A DNA stretch of 64,000 bases from Rhodococcus sp. CH91 (lineage in GTDB: Bacteria; Actinomycetota; Actinomycetes; Mycobacteriales; Mycobacteriaceae), in assembly GCF_022554085.1 (NCBI RefSeq), contig NZ_JAKFYR010000004.1, forward strand, positions 62,001-126,000, in the 5' to 3' direction. The notes under the pieces are model-generated. The model ran no database searches. It was not told where the DNA came from and saw nothing but the letters and a program-made list of their open reading frames with translations. The number at the start of each line of letters is the position of its first letter. Positions within the stretch are counted from its first letter, which is position 1. Shown here piece by piece: positions 1 through 8,249 of this stretch. The position numbers were made by a program, and so were the translations under genes.

Positions 1-652
1 CCTCCTCGCGCGACCAATCACCGGATCGGACGATGATCTCCTTGGTCGCCGCGACAGCGAGCGGACCGTTCGCAGTGATGCGCTCGGCCAGCTCGAAGGC
101 GCCCTCGAGCGCCCCGCCGGGTTCGGTGAGGCTGTTGACGAAACCATAGCCGTAGGCTTCTTCGGCGGTGAAGGCGTCCCCGGTGAGCGCCAGCTCGAGC
201 GCCTTCTGATAGGGAATTCGCGAGGGCAGCCGCAGCAGGCCGCCGGCACCGGCGACCAGACCCCGCTTGACCTCCGGAATACCGAACTTCGCGTTCTTCG
301 CCGCGACCACGAGGTCCGTGGCGAGTACGAGTTCGGTTCCTCCTGCGAGAGCGAATCCCTCGACGGCGGAGATCAACGGCTTACGGGGCGGTGCCTCGGT
401 GAATCCGAGACCCTTGCCCGGAACCACCACGTTCTCTCCCGCGACGAACGCCTTCAGGTCCATGCCGGCACAGAAGGTGCCGCCGGCACCCGTGAGCACA
501 CCCACGGAGAGCGAATCGTCGGCGTCGAGTTCGTCGACGGCGTCGGCGAGCGCGTGGCTGACCGCGGCGTTGACCGCGTTGCGCGCCTCGGGCCGGTTGA
601 TCGTGATGACGAGAACACGATCGCGGCGTTCGAGCAGGACTTCGTCGGACAT
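1..652 (-). CDS. Enoyl-CoA hydratase/crotonase family protein (3' end off window)
   Basis: Crotonase-superfamily enzyme, expected to hydrate enoyl-CoA thioesters in fatty-acid or side-chain beta-oxidation. The start is the ATG at 652 (MSDEVLLERRDR), 8 nt after an AGAGG ribosome site. Visible motifs: the oxyanion-hole stretch FCAGMDLKAF near residue 60, ALAGGTELVLATD near 105, and PEVKRGLVAGAGG near 130, so both Glu residues used by hydratases are kept. The reading frame stays open to the window edge, so the C-terminus is missing. It lies 75 nt downstream of the AMP-ligase-like gene on the same strand and is probably cotranscribed with it. The exact substrate cannot be read from sequence. Confidence 0.9.
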   Translation of the reverse strand, partial: MSDEVLLERRDRVLVITINRPEARNAVNAAVSHALADAVDELDADDSLSVGVLTGAGGTFCAGMDLKAFVAGENVVVPGKGLGFTEAPPRKPLISAVEGFALAGGTELVLATDLVVAAKNAKFGIPEVKRGLVAGAGGLLRLPSRIPYQKALELALTGDAFTAEEAYGYGFVNSLTEPGGALEGAFELAERITANGPLAVAATKEIIVRSGDWSREE

Positions 653-727
653 GGACACACCTCTCCGCTTCGGATGGCCGGGCTCCCGGCTACAGGCTGT
701 ATACCCGATGGGAACCTGTTCCAGGAG

Positions 728-1786
728 TCACGACACCCGAACGGCGATCTGATCGACGAAGCCGTCGCCGTCGATGCGTACCTGATCCCCCGTGCGGAAC
801 CAGCCCTCGTCCGTGAAGGCACCTGCGGTGGCGGACGGATCGCGCCAGTACCGCCTGGCCACACTCGGGCCGCGGCACAGCAATTCACCGACGCCCTGCT
901 CGGCGTCGGGTCCGAGCAGGGCGACCTCGATCCCCCCGAACGGCACCCCGACGCTGCGTGGATGGCGGGGACGATGCTCCGAGGGCAACAGCAGACCGAT
1001 TCCCCCGGTTTCGGCGACGCCCCACCCCCGCACACATCGCGATGCGGGGAAGGCGGCCCGGAGATGGCGCCAGGGTGCGCGGATCACCCGCGAGCCCGCG
1101 ACGGCCACCGTCCCCCCGAACGCGAGGGTGGGCAGCAACTGCACACTGCATCCGACCGCGGTGGCCAGCGGGGCCGTCAGCACCGTGCGAACACCCCCGC
1201 CCTCGAGGTCCATCGCGTGGGCGACGGCTTCGATGGTGGACAGCACGTTGGTATTGGTGAGTTCGACTCCGCGCAGGCCACCACCGGCGACACGCACGTA
1301 GTAGAGCAGTGCGAGTTCGTCCGGAGCGGCCCCACCGTCGAGGAAGGCCACGCCATCGGGCAGGTCACCGTCGAGGGTCAGTACGGCGCCGCTGTGGGCC
1401 TCGACCTCCGCGACCTCCTCGGGTGTGCAGCTCGGATCGGGTAGCACCGGGACCCCGCCGGCCAGCACGATTCCCAGGAACCCGACGAGCCAGAGGAAGC
1501 CGTTGGGGCGATCGAGCACGACACGGTCGGCGGGGCCGACTCCCTGATCGAGCAGCCCACCGGCGACGCGTGCGGCGGAGGCCCACAATTCGCGGTAGGT
1601 CAGCACACGCCCGGAGCGGTCGACCACCGCGGCACGATTGGCGAAGCGCAACGCGCTGCGGTCGAGAAGCTCGGCGAGACAGGGTTCCAGACAGTCGTAC
1701 TCCAGGAGGCCGTCCTCACGGCGGATGACTCTGTCGTCCTTGAGCCACCGACCCCCCACAGGGACTTTCACCACAGCCAACGACAT
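728..1786 (-). CDS. Truncated, degenerate AMP-dependent synthetase/ligase-like protein
   Basis: 352-residue member of the ANL (acyl-CoA synthetase) superfamily; family members are usually 500-600 residues. The fold signatures LTYRELWASAARVAGGL (62-78), GWGVAETGG (254-262, replacing YGxTE) and GWFRTGDQVRIDGDGFVDQ (328-346) place it. The A3 phosphate-binding loop, normally YTSGTTGxPKG, reads YYVRVAGGGLRGV (162-174), without the Ser/Thr/Lys cluster. The protein stops right after the A8 hinge, so the C-terminal lid domain with the A10 lysine is absent. The ATG at 1786 has GGGAGG 6 nt upstream; a GTG 12 nt further up is less likely. Normal acyl-adenylation is doubtful; a binding or regulatory role, or decay, is possible. 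It precedes the crotonase gene. Confidence 0.8.
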   Translation of the reverse strand: MSLAVVKVPVGGRWLKDDRVIRREDGLLEYDCLEPCLAELLDRSALRFANRAAVVDRSGRVLTYRELWASAARVAGGLLDQGVGPADRVVLDRPNGFLWLVGFLGIVLAGGVPVLPDPSCTPEEVAEVEAHSGAVLTLDGDLPDGVAFLDGGAAPDELALLYYVRVAGGGLRGVELTNTNVLSTIEAVAHAMDLEGGGVRTVLTAPLATAVGCSVQLLPTLAFGGTVAVAGSRVIRAPWRHLRAAFPASRCVRGWGVAETGGIGLLLPSEHRPRHPRSVGVPFGGIEVALLGPDAEQGVGELLCRGPSVARRYWRDPSATAGAFTDEGWFRTGDQVRIDGDGFVDQIAVRVS

Positions 1787-1907
1787 GCCACCTCCCACCC
1801 GGCGCGCGTGCCTGAACTATATGGTGTGGATCACAACCCTGTGAGCAAAACTCCGCGTCACGGGTACTTCCGGAACGGAAGGATGTGCGCGGATCAGCGT
1901 CGGCGGA

Positions 1908-3434
1908 TCAGGCCGTCGACGCCGGTGAGCGGACTCCTGTGCTGCGCAGGCCTTCCTGGCTCGCGGGTCGTTCGAACGCCAGTACGGCCACGAGCCCGAT
2001 CGTCAGGACCGCGACGGGCAACCACAGTGATTCCGCCATGGCGGCAGCGAACGGCGCACGCAGCGCGTCCGGCAGTACGGTCGCGTCCATCTCCGACGAA
2101 CCCCCGGCGGTGATTCCGTTCGCCGACAGCCGGGTGGCCATCATCGCTCCGAGAGCGGCGCTGCCGAGTACCGCGCCCACCTGGCGCATCGTGTTGTACA
2201 CACCGGAACCCGCTCCGGCCCGGTTCAGGGCGAGCCGGTCGGTCGCGGTGGCGGACAGAGGGGACCAGATCCCGGCGTTCGCGATACCGATCAGGGCGAT
2301 CGGCAGCAGCAACTGCCAGACCTCCGTGTCCGGGGTCATCACGAGCGCGAGCCATCCCAATCCCACGATGAGCAAGGTGAATCCGGTACCGGCGATCACC
2401 CGCGGGTGGATACGGTCGACGAGTCTTCCGACCACGGGTGCCAGTGCCCCGCTGAAGACCGCCATGGGAACCATGAGCATCGCGGCGCCGGTCGGGCTCA
2501 GACCGCGCACCGACTGGGCGTAGAACATGATCGGCAACATCACGCCGGTGATGGCGAAGCCCATCGTCGCGATCCCGATGTTGGCCAGACCGAAATTGCG
2601 GTCCCGGAACAGGGACAACGGTACGAGCGGTTCCCCGCGGGTGCGCGCCTGCTGCACGACGAAGACGCCCAGCAGCGCGGCGCCGGTGACGATGAGCACC
2701 CACACGCGGGTCGTCCACTGGAACGAATTGCCTTCCTGGATGCCGAAAACGAGACAGAACATGCCCGCGCCGCTGAGCAGCATCCCGAGCATGTCGAAAC
2801 GGTGGGGGTTCGTGGACAACACGGGTACGTACTTGACGGCCAGCGCGAACCCGATCACCCCCACGGGCACGTTCACGAAGAAGATCCACTCCCAGCCCAG
2901 GCCGTCCACCAGCACGCCACCGGCCAGCGGACCGACCAGCGTCGCGACACCGGCCACCGCACCCCACAGACCCATGGCGACCCCCCGGCGCTCACGAGGG
3001 AAGATGCGAGTGACCACGGCCATCGTCTGCGGCGACATGAGCGCCGCGCCGAAGCCCTGGAACACCCTCGCGACGATGAGCATCTCGATCGTGGACGACA
3101 TCCCGCACCACAGCGATGCGATCGTGAACAGCACCAGTCCGACGAGATAGACCCTCCGCTGGCCGAATCGGTCGCCGAGACGGCCTGTCACCAGCAGCGG
3201 CACGGCATACGCGAGCAGATACGCGCTCGTGACCCACACGACCGCGTTGATCTCCGCGCCGAAGGTCCGCATGATCGCAGGATTGGCGACCGCGACGATC
3301 GTGCTGTCCACCAGGATCATGAAGAAGCCGAGGCACAACGCTCCCAGCGCCGCCCATCGGGCACTCTCCGGCATCTCGCTCGCCGCCGCGTCGGACCCGC
3401 GCACGGTCGTGTCCCCCCTACTGCTGTCGCTCAC
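1908..3434 (-). CDS. DHA2-family MFS multidrug efflux transporter (EmrB/QacA type)
   Basis: 508-residue integral membrane drug:proton antiporter. The first helix starts near residue 27 (WAALGALCLGFFMILVDSTIV), with the DHA2 signature D-S-T-I-V in TM1. Motif A is GRLGDRFGQRR (about 81-91), and a motif-C-like GPLAGGVLVDGLGWEWIFFV follows near 147. Hydrophobicity fits 14 segments. The GTG at 3434 is preferred because GAGGGGAG lies just upstream; an in-frame upstream codon exists but has no ribosome site. It is divergent from the GNAT gene, with about 38 nt between starts. The drug substrate cannot be predicted. Confidence 0.9.
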   Translation of the reverse strand: MSDSSRGDTTVRGSDAAASEMPESARWAALGALCLGFFMILVDSTIVAVANPAIMRTFGAEINAVVWVTSAYLLAYAVPLLVTGRLGDRFGQRRVYLVGLVLFTIASLWCGMSSTIEMLIVARVFQGFGAALMSPQTMAVVTRIFPRERRGVAMGLWGAVAGVATLVGPLAGGVLVDGLGWEWIFFVNVPVGVIGFALAVKYVPVLSTNPHRFDMLGMLLSGAGMFCLVFGIQEGNSFQWTTRVWVLIVTGAALLGVFVVQQARTRGEPLVPLSLFRDRNFGLANIGIATMGFAITGVMLPIMFYAQSVRGLSPTGAAMLMVPMAVFSGALAPVVGRLVDRIHPRVIAGTGFTLLIVGLGWLALVMTPDTEVWQLLLPIALIGIANAGIWSPLSATATDRLALNRAGAGSGVYNTMRQVGAVLGSAALGAMMATRLSANGITAGGSSEMDATVLPDALRAPFAAAMAESLWLPVAVLTIGLVAVLAFERPASQEGLRSTGVRSPASTA

Positions 3435-3460
3435 CAAGATCACTCCCCTCGTAGGGGGTC

Positions 3461-3466
3461 TACGGT
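3461..3466 (+). promoter_or_regulatory. -10 box of a leaderless promoter for the GNAT gene
   Basis: TACGGT (TANNNT) ends 6 nt before the GTG at 3473, so transcription should start at or next to the start codon. Confidence 0.5.
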
Positions 3467-3472
3467 AATCGG

Positions 3473-4174
3473 GTGGACCCACATATCTCGAGCATCGCCG
3501 CGCTCGGCTGGTGTCGCGCTCTGGGCCTACCCGACGACGCCCTCACCGAGCCCGGCCGCGTCACACGGATCGACGACTCCGTTCGCGACGTCCGGCTGCT
3601 CACCGTCGGCCGCAGCACGGCGATCGTGGGGCCGGCCGAGGCGGTCTCGCGTCTCGAGGGCGAACCGGAGCCGGCGGAACTCGACGCACCCCGCCTCGAA
3701 ACAGTCGTCGCAGGTCACGCGGGACGCACCGAGATCCTCGGTCTGTGCACCGACTGGATCGATGCGACACGCGTGGAGAATCCGCTGGTCTCCCACGACC
3801 CGGCGGATCTGGAGGAGCTGCTGCGGCGCTGCCCGCCCGACGACGTCGCCGAGGCCGAACTGGCCCCGGCCGGATCGTCCGGGCTGTTCGTCCTGCTCGA
3901 CGACGATCACCGTCCGTTCGCCGGGGCGGCGTACCGGGAAGTCGGGTCGTTGCTGGCCGACATCCGGGTGATGACGGCACCCGAGACGCGCCGACGGGGC
4001 ATGGCCTCGACGGCCGCGACTCTCGCCACCCACGACGCGCTCGACGCCGGGCTCGTTCCGCTCGCCCGGACCCGCCGCGACAACCGTGGAGCCCGCACCG
4101 TCGCGGCGGTGTCGGGTTACGAGATGTGGGGAACCCTGGTCACGGTCCGGGTCCCGCCGGGCGGCCGGCCGTGA
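3473..4174 (+). CDS. GNAT-family N-acetyltransferase
   Basis: 233 residues. The C-terminal half carries a GNAT core: strand LLADIRVMTAPETRRRGMAS (about 160-179), where R-R-R-G-M-A is the acetyl-CoA pyrophosphate loop (Q/RxxGxG/A). A helix of alanines follows, then the late strand PLARTRRDNRGARTVA. The N-terminal half (1-120) is a poorly conserved extension. The acceptor substrate is unknown. It starts at a GTG with a -10 box 6 nt upstream and no ribosome site, so it is probably leaderless. It is followed 55 nt later by the GST-like reductase on the same strand. Confidence 0.75.
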   Translation: MDPHISSIAALGWCRALGLPDDALTEPGRVTRIDDSVRDVRLLTVGRSTAIVGPAEAVSRLEGEPEPAELDAPRLETVVAGHAGRTEILGLCTDWIDATRVENPLVSHDPADLEELLRRCPPDDVAEAELAPAGSSGLFVLLDDDHRPFAGAAYREVGSLLADIRVMTAPETRRRGMASTAATLATHDALDAGLVPLARTRRDNRGARTVAAVSGYEMWGTLVTVRVPPGGRP

Positions 4175-4229
4175 AATCCGGGAGACCGCGCACTCGGGAA
4201 GACAGGAAACACCGGGAAGGGATGCACAG

Positions 4230-5255
4230 GTGACCGAGAACAAGTACGTCGAGCCGGGCGCGGAGTTCACGCGCGACACCCACTACATCGCGACCCGCAT
4301 CACCGCCGACGGACGTGACGGTTATCCCGTCGAGGCGGGCCGCTACCGGCTCGTGGCTGCCCGGGCGTGCCCGTGGGCGAACCGTGCCCTGATCGTGCGG
4401 CGGCTGCTGGGACTCGAGGACGCACTGTCGCTCGGACTGTGCGGACCGACACACGACGAACGCAGCTGGACGTTCGATCTCGACCCCGGCGGAATCGATC
4501 CGGTCCTGAGGATCCCGAGACTGCAGGACGCCTATTTCGCCCGCTTCCCCGGATACGACCGCGGTATCACGGTTCCGGCCGTCGTCGACGTCCCGACCGG
4601 GCAGGTCGTGACGAACGACTACGCACAGATGACCCTCGACTTCTCGACCGAGTGGACTCGGTTCCATCGCGAGGGCGCGCCGGACCTGTATCCCGAACCG
4701 CTGCGGGACGAGATCGACGAGGTGGCCGAGGTCGTCTACCGGGACGTCAACAACGGGGTGTACCGGTGCGGTTTCGCCGGCTCACAGGAGTCCTACGACA
4801 CCGCCTTCGACCGGCTCTTCGCACGCCTCGACTGGCTCGAGGAACGCCTCGGAGCGAGGCGCTATCTCGTGGGCGAGACGATCACCGAGGCGGACGTGCG
4901 CCTGTTCACCACGCTCGTGCGTTTCGATCCCGTCTACCACGGCCACTTCAAGTGCAACCGGAACCAGTTGTCGGCCTTCCCCGCACTGTGGGCCTACGCG
5001 CGCGATCTGTTCCAGACACCCGGCTTCGGGGACACCGTCGACTTCGTCCAGATCAAACAGCACTACTACCTGGTGCACACCGACATCAACCCGACGGGAA
5101 TCGTGCCGAAGGGACCGGGACTGTCGAACTGGCTCGAACCGCACGGGCGCGAGGCGCTCGGCGGGCGGCCGTTCGGGGACGGCACACCACCGCCCCCGCC
5201 GCCCGCCGGCGAGATCGTCCCCGAATCGCACGGCCCCGTGACCCGGTCCCGGTAG
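4230..5255 (+). CDS. Xi-class glutathione-S-transferase-like reductase (YqjG/ECM4 family)
   Basis: 341 residues. The thioredoxin-like N-terminal domain has RACPWANRALIVRRLLGL (about 47-64), where C-P-W-A is the redox motif of glutathionyl-hydroquinone reductases. The second domain has RYLVGETITEADVRLFTTL and the family hallmark RFDPVYHGHFKCN. Relatives reduce S-glutathionyl hydroquinones; an actinomycete uses mycothiol, so an S-mycothiolated substrate is inferred. The GTG at 4230 follows GGGAAGGGA by about 8 nt. A proline-rich tail (TPPPPPPAGE) near the C-terminus is unusual but short. Confidence 0.85.
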   Translation: MTENKYVEPGAEFTRDTHYIATRITADGRDGYPVEAGRYRLVAARACPWANRALIVRRLLGLEDALSLGLCGPTHDERSWTFDLDPGGIDPVLRIPRLQDAYFARFPGYDRGITVPAVVDVPTGQVVTNDYAQMTLDFSTEWTRFHREGAPDLYPEPLRDEIDEVAEVVYRDVNNGVYRCGFAGSQESYDTAFDRLFARLDWLEERLGARRYLVGETITEADVRLFTTLVRFDPVYHGHFKCNRNQLSAFPALWAYARDLFQTPGFGDTVDFVQIKQHYYLVHTDINPTGIVPKGPGLSNWLEPHGREALGGRPFGDGTPPPPPPAGEIVPESHGPVTRSR

Positions 5256-5260
5256 ACCCC

Positions 5261-5725
5261 CTATACCCGGCTGGGCCGGTAGGTGCCGATACTCCAGTAC
5301 ACGCCCTGCGGGTCGCGGCAGGTGAAGCCGTGCGATCCGTAGTCCTCGTCACGGAGTTCGATCGTCACGCTCGCGCGGCGGGCCGCATCCTCGTCGTCGG
5401 CGGACGCGAGGACCCTCTCGTACAGGGCGTCGACGGCCTTCTCGTCGGAGAGCACGAGATAGACCGTGCCCTTGTCGGCGTGCTGGTCGAGCGGTGACTC
5501 GCGGCCGGCCGAACCGAGCATGACGCCACCCCCGTACGGCCAGTGCAGGGCTGCGTGGTCGACGCGGTCTCCCTCCCCGTAGATCTCCGAGGCGACGAAC
5601 CCGAGAGTGTCCAACAGGAAGCGGATCGCACCGCGGGCGTCGGTGTAGGCGAGGCACGGCCACACGGTGTCGGCAGTGGGCGTGCCGGTCACGGACTGTT
5701 GCGTGAAGTTCGCTGTGTTCGTCAT
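5261..5725 (-). CDS. VOC-family (glyoxalase/bleomycin-resistance-like) protein
   Basis: 154-residue single-domain vicinal-oxygen-chelate protein. Seen: a PCLAYTDARGAIRFLLDTLGF beta-alpha unit near the N-terminus and GSHGFTCRDPQGVYWSIGTY at the end, the usual VOC/PhnB layout. Possible metal ligands are His and Glu residues in the central strands, but which are used is not clear. ATG at 5725. It starts 25 nt after the AraC gene ends on the same strand, so both probably form one operon in which the regulator controls the VOC protein. The substrate is unknown; antibiotic binding or a glyoxalase-like reaction are the family options. Confidence 0.8.
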   Translation of the reverse strand: MTNTANFTQQSVTGTPTADTVWPCLAYTDARGAIRFLLDTLGFVASEIYGEGDRVDHAALHWPYGGGVMLGSAGRESPLDQHADKGTVYLVLSDEKAVDALYERVLASADDEDAARRASVTIELRDEDYGSHGFTCRDPQGVYWSIGTYRPSRV

Positions 5726-5750
5726 GGCTTCGAGTGTCGCGACCGTTGTC

Positions 5751-6581
5751 TCAGTCGTCTTGGACGAATGGGAACACTTCGTCCTCGAGCCAGCGGGAGG
5801 GCGGCAGGCCGGCCAGATCACGCCAGTCGCGGGCGAGATGCGCCTGGTCGTAGAAGCCGCAGTCCGCCGCGATGTCCGACAGGCGCCGACGTGGGTCGGC
5901 CCGCAGCATCTTCCGCGACCGGTCGAATCTGGCCACCCGTGCCACGTCCTTGGGTGACAGACCGAACTCGGCTGCACATCGGCCGGCGAGATACCGCCGG
6001 CTCCACCCGAGTTCGTCGGCGACGGCGCGCACCGGGAGGGTGGGATCGGACACCAGCAGGCGCCAGGCGTGAGCGAGGCTCCGCTCCGGTCCCGTCGAGC
6101 GCGCCGCGATCAGCCGCCGGGTGAGAATCCGGTCGAGGACGGAGAAGCGTTCCTGCCAGGAGCCGGCCGCGGCGATCCGGTCGGACAACTCGCGAGTGTC
6201 CGCGCCGATGACGTCCTCCAGATCGACCGCCCACGGGCCGAGCGCGGCGGCCGGCACGCCCAGCAGGGCACGCGCGCCCGCCGGGCTGAGCGCGAGCTGG
6301 ATTCCGTGCTGGCGGCCGTGGTGGACCACCGGCACCGGCCGGGTCGACAGTCCGCCCGCGAGAGAGTCGAATCGGTCGGGAGACCGTCCGTCCTCGCGAC
6401 CGAGTTCGACGGGTTCGGAGATCGTGAGGATTACGGTGACGTCCGGAGAGGGCATACCCAGATGGGTCCCTGCCGGGAAACCGTCGAGCCGGTACCCCTC
6501 GTACGAGCGTACGTAGGGTGTCAGCAAGGGCAGCGGACGCCCTCGGGCGCCGTCCGACACTCCGCTTGCGGACTCGGTCAT
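5751..6581 (-). CDS. AraC-family transcriptional regulator
   Basis: 276 residues. The C-terminal third holds the double helix-turn-helix: LPVRAVADELGWSRRYLAGR followed by RRLSDIAADCGFYDQAHLAR, then the closing LAGLPPSRWL. The N-terminal 160 residues form the sensor region (VTVILTISEP, HGIQLALSPAGARALLG), resembling regulators encoded beside VOC or methylation genes. The start is ATG 6581; TACGCT lies 6 nt upstream and TTGTCA 16 nt before it, so the mRNA is probably leaderless. It is divergent from the gene at 6636 and upstream of the VOC gene. Confidence 0.85.
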   Translation of the reverse strand: MTESASGVSDGARGRPLPLLTPYVRSYEGYRLDGFPAGTHLGMPSPDVTVILTISEPVELGREDGRSPDRFDSLAGGLSTRPVPVVHHGRQHGIQLALSPAGARALLGVPAAALGPWAVDLEDVIGADTRELSDRIAAAGSWQERFSVLDRILTRRLIAARSTGPERSLAHAWRLLVSDPTLPVRAVADELGWSRRYLAGRCAAEFGLSPKDVARVARFDRSRKMLRADPRRRLSDIAADCGFYDQAHLARDWRDLAGLPPSRWLEDEVFPFVQDD

Positions 6582-6587
6582 GGACCC

Positions 6588-6593
6588 AGCGTA
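6588..6593 (-). promoter_or_regulatory. -10 box of the AraC-VOC operon promoter
   Basis: TACGCT on the minus strand, 6 nt before the ATG at 6581. TTGTCA at 6610-6615 (minus) gives a 16-nt spacer. Leaderless arrangement. Confidence 0.5.
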
Positions 6594-6635
6594 GTGAGAG
6601 CGGACCGGATGACAAGAGCACCGGAGAACAGGGGC

Positions 6636-7373
6636 ATGATGAGCAGGAAAGCAGGCGTCGCGGAGGCTTTTGTCGTCAAGATGCTGGACAACGGCTCGAG
6701 GCTGCAGGGGCCTGCCGTGGCGAAGTACGTCGAGCTCCTCCGCCGGGCGAATCCCGACGAGTCCCCGGCGCAGATCATCGAGAGGCTCGAGAAACAGTTC
6801 CTCCTCAGCGTCACCGGGAGCGGGTCGGCGGCCGGGGCGACCGCGGCTCTGCCCGGGGTCGGGACCATCGCCGCGATCGGGGCGGTGGGCGCCGAGACGG
6901 CCTTCTTCTTCGAAGCCTCCGCACTGCTCACCCTGGCCATCGCGTCGGTGCACGGAATCGAGCCCCACGATCACGAGCAGCGCCGGGCCCTGGTCCTCGC
7001 GGTCTCGCTCGGCGATGCGGGCCGGGAGATCGTCGCGGCCGCGACGGGTACGTCCTTGCGCAACTGGCCGAAGGCCCTGACCACCCAGGCGGGCGGCAGT
7101 CAGCTGAAGACGCTGAACAACTCGCTGCTCAAGCGGTTCATCCGCCGATATCTCGCCAAGCGCAGCCCGCTGTTGATCGGCAAACTGGTGCCCGCCGGTA
7201 TCGGCGCCGCGATCGGCGGTGTGGGCAACCGTGCTCTGGGCAAACGCACGATCCAGAACGCCCGCGACGCCTTCGGCCCGCCCCCGGCGGCATGGCCGTC
7301 CACGACTCCCGTCCTCCCGCAGAACGGAGTGGCGCCCGTCGTCGAGACCGGCGTCCCGGTATCGAAGGACTGA
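6636..7373 (+). CDS. Conserved hydrophobic protein of unknown function
   Basis: 245 residues, family not recognised with confidence. Visible: an amphipathic N-terminus with PAVAKYVELLRRANPDESP, then a long Gly/Ala-rich hydrophobic stretch at about 65-105 (GSGSAAGATAALPGVGTIAA and following), a basic segment LLKRFIRRYLAKRSPLL near 170, another glycine-rich hydrophobic stretch GKLVPAGIGAAIGGVGNRAL near 190, and a proline-rich tail. It looks membrane-associated without a signal peptide. Two ATGs (6636, 6639) are possible. It ends 2 nt before the alpha/beta hydrolase start, implying cotranscription. Confidence 0.75.
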   Translation: MMSRKAGVAEAFVVKMLDNGSRLQGPAVAKYVELLRRANPDESPAQIIERLEKQFLLSVTGSGSAAGATAALPGVGTIAAIGAVGAETAFFFEASALLTLAIASVHGIEPHDHEQRRALVLAVSLGDAGREIVAAATGTSLRNWPKALTTQAGGSQLKTLNNSLLKRFIRRYLAKRSPLLIGKLVPAGIGAAIGGVGNRALGKRTIQNARDAFGPPPAAWPSTTPVLPQNGVAPVVETGVPVSKD

Positions 7374-7375
7374 TC

Positions 7376-8182
7376 GTGCCCGCGTCCGGGAAGGTCCACG
7401 TGCACGAGTCCGGCGCCGGAGATCGCACCGTCCTGTTGCTGCACGGGTTCTCCGATCACGGCGGCACATGGTGCAAGGTCGCCCCCGGCATCGCCGAGCA
7501 CCACCGGGTGCTCACGGTGGACCTTCCCGGTTTCGGACGTAGCGCGCAGCACTGGCGGACGCCCGTACTGGACCACTACGTCGACGTCGTGGCCGATCTC
7601 GTCGCCGATCTCTCCCAGCCGGTGTCCCTGGTGGGGAACTCGCTCGGCGCGGTGACGGCACTCGTGTTCGCGTCGGTTCATCCCTCGCGCGTCGACCGGG
7701 TGGTGCTCGCCGACATGCCGGGACTGGCGGGGATCCCGCGGCTCTGGACACGGGGAGCCCGGGTGCCCGTCGAACTGTCGCGGGCGCTGTTGCGTCCGCT
7801 TCCCGCCCCGGTCGTGCAGCGGGCCGTGGGCGCCCTGTACGCGCGGGCGGCGGTGCACCGACGCGGCACCTTCGACCCGGCGGTGCGTACGGCTTTCGCT
7901 GCGAACTACGCGACGCGCGGCCAGGTCGACACGCTGCTGTCGGTGGGCCGGCATGCGATCGGGGAGCTCGGCCGCCTCCCCATCCCGGAGATGGTGCACG
8001 CACTGGACATGCCCGCTCTGTTGCTGTGGGGCGCACGGGACCGCCTGACACCCGCTCGTGCAGCACGACGGGTGAACGTCGGCGATCGGCGGCGCGTGGT
8101 GATCCTTCCCGATGCCGGACACTGCCCCCAGCTCGACGCGCCGCGCGAATTCCTCGACGCCGTCCTGCCCTTCCTGGCGTGA
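7376..8182 (+). CDS. Alpha/beta-fold hydrolase
   Basis: 268 residues. The core is complete: oxyanion loop LLLHGFSDHGGTW near residue 20, nucleophile elbow GNSLGAV (about 86-92, Ser nucleophile), acid in LLWGARDRLTPA near 220, and histidine in PDAGHCPQLD near 246. The GTG at 7376 lies 2 nt after the upstream stop. Substrates could be esters, lactones or epoxides; nothing in the sequence decides. The family is diverse, so only the fold and hydrolytic role are safe. Confidence 0.88.
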   Translation: MPASGKVHVHESGAGDRTVLLLHGFSDHGGTWCKVAPGIAEHHRVLTVDLPGFGRSAQHWRTPVLDHYVDVVADLVADLSQPVSLVGNSLGAVTALVFASVHPSRVDRVVLADMPGLAGIPRLWTRGARVPVELSRALLRPLPAPVVQRAVGALYARAAVHRRGTFDPAVRTAFAANYATRGQVDTLLSVGRHAIGELGRLPIPEMVHALDMPALLLWGARDRLTPARAARRVNVGDRRRVVILPDAGHCPQLDAPREFLDAVLPFLA

Positions 8183-8249
8183 CCCGTAAGCTCACGGCGA
8201 CCGCGGCACGAGGTCGCGGCAGATCTCGACGAAGCGGGGGTTCGCATCT

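Noticed and set aside
652-728. Frameshift hiding the missing C-terminal domain of the AMP-ligase-like gene
   Set aside because: The 75 nt between its stop and the crotonase start encode no A8-A10 motifs in any frame and there is no room for a 100-residue lid, so it is a true short form.
2406-3971. 521-codon plus-strand frame across the MFS and GNAT genes
   Set aside because: Composition is His/Arg/Pro-rich and it overlaps two well-supported genes in other frames; a shadow.
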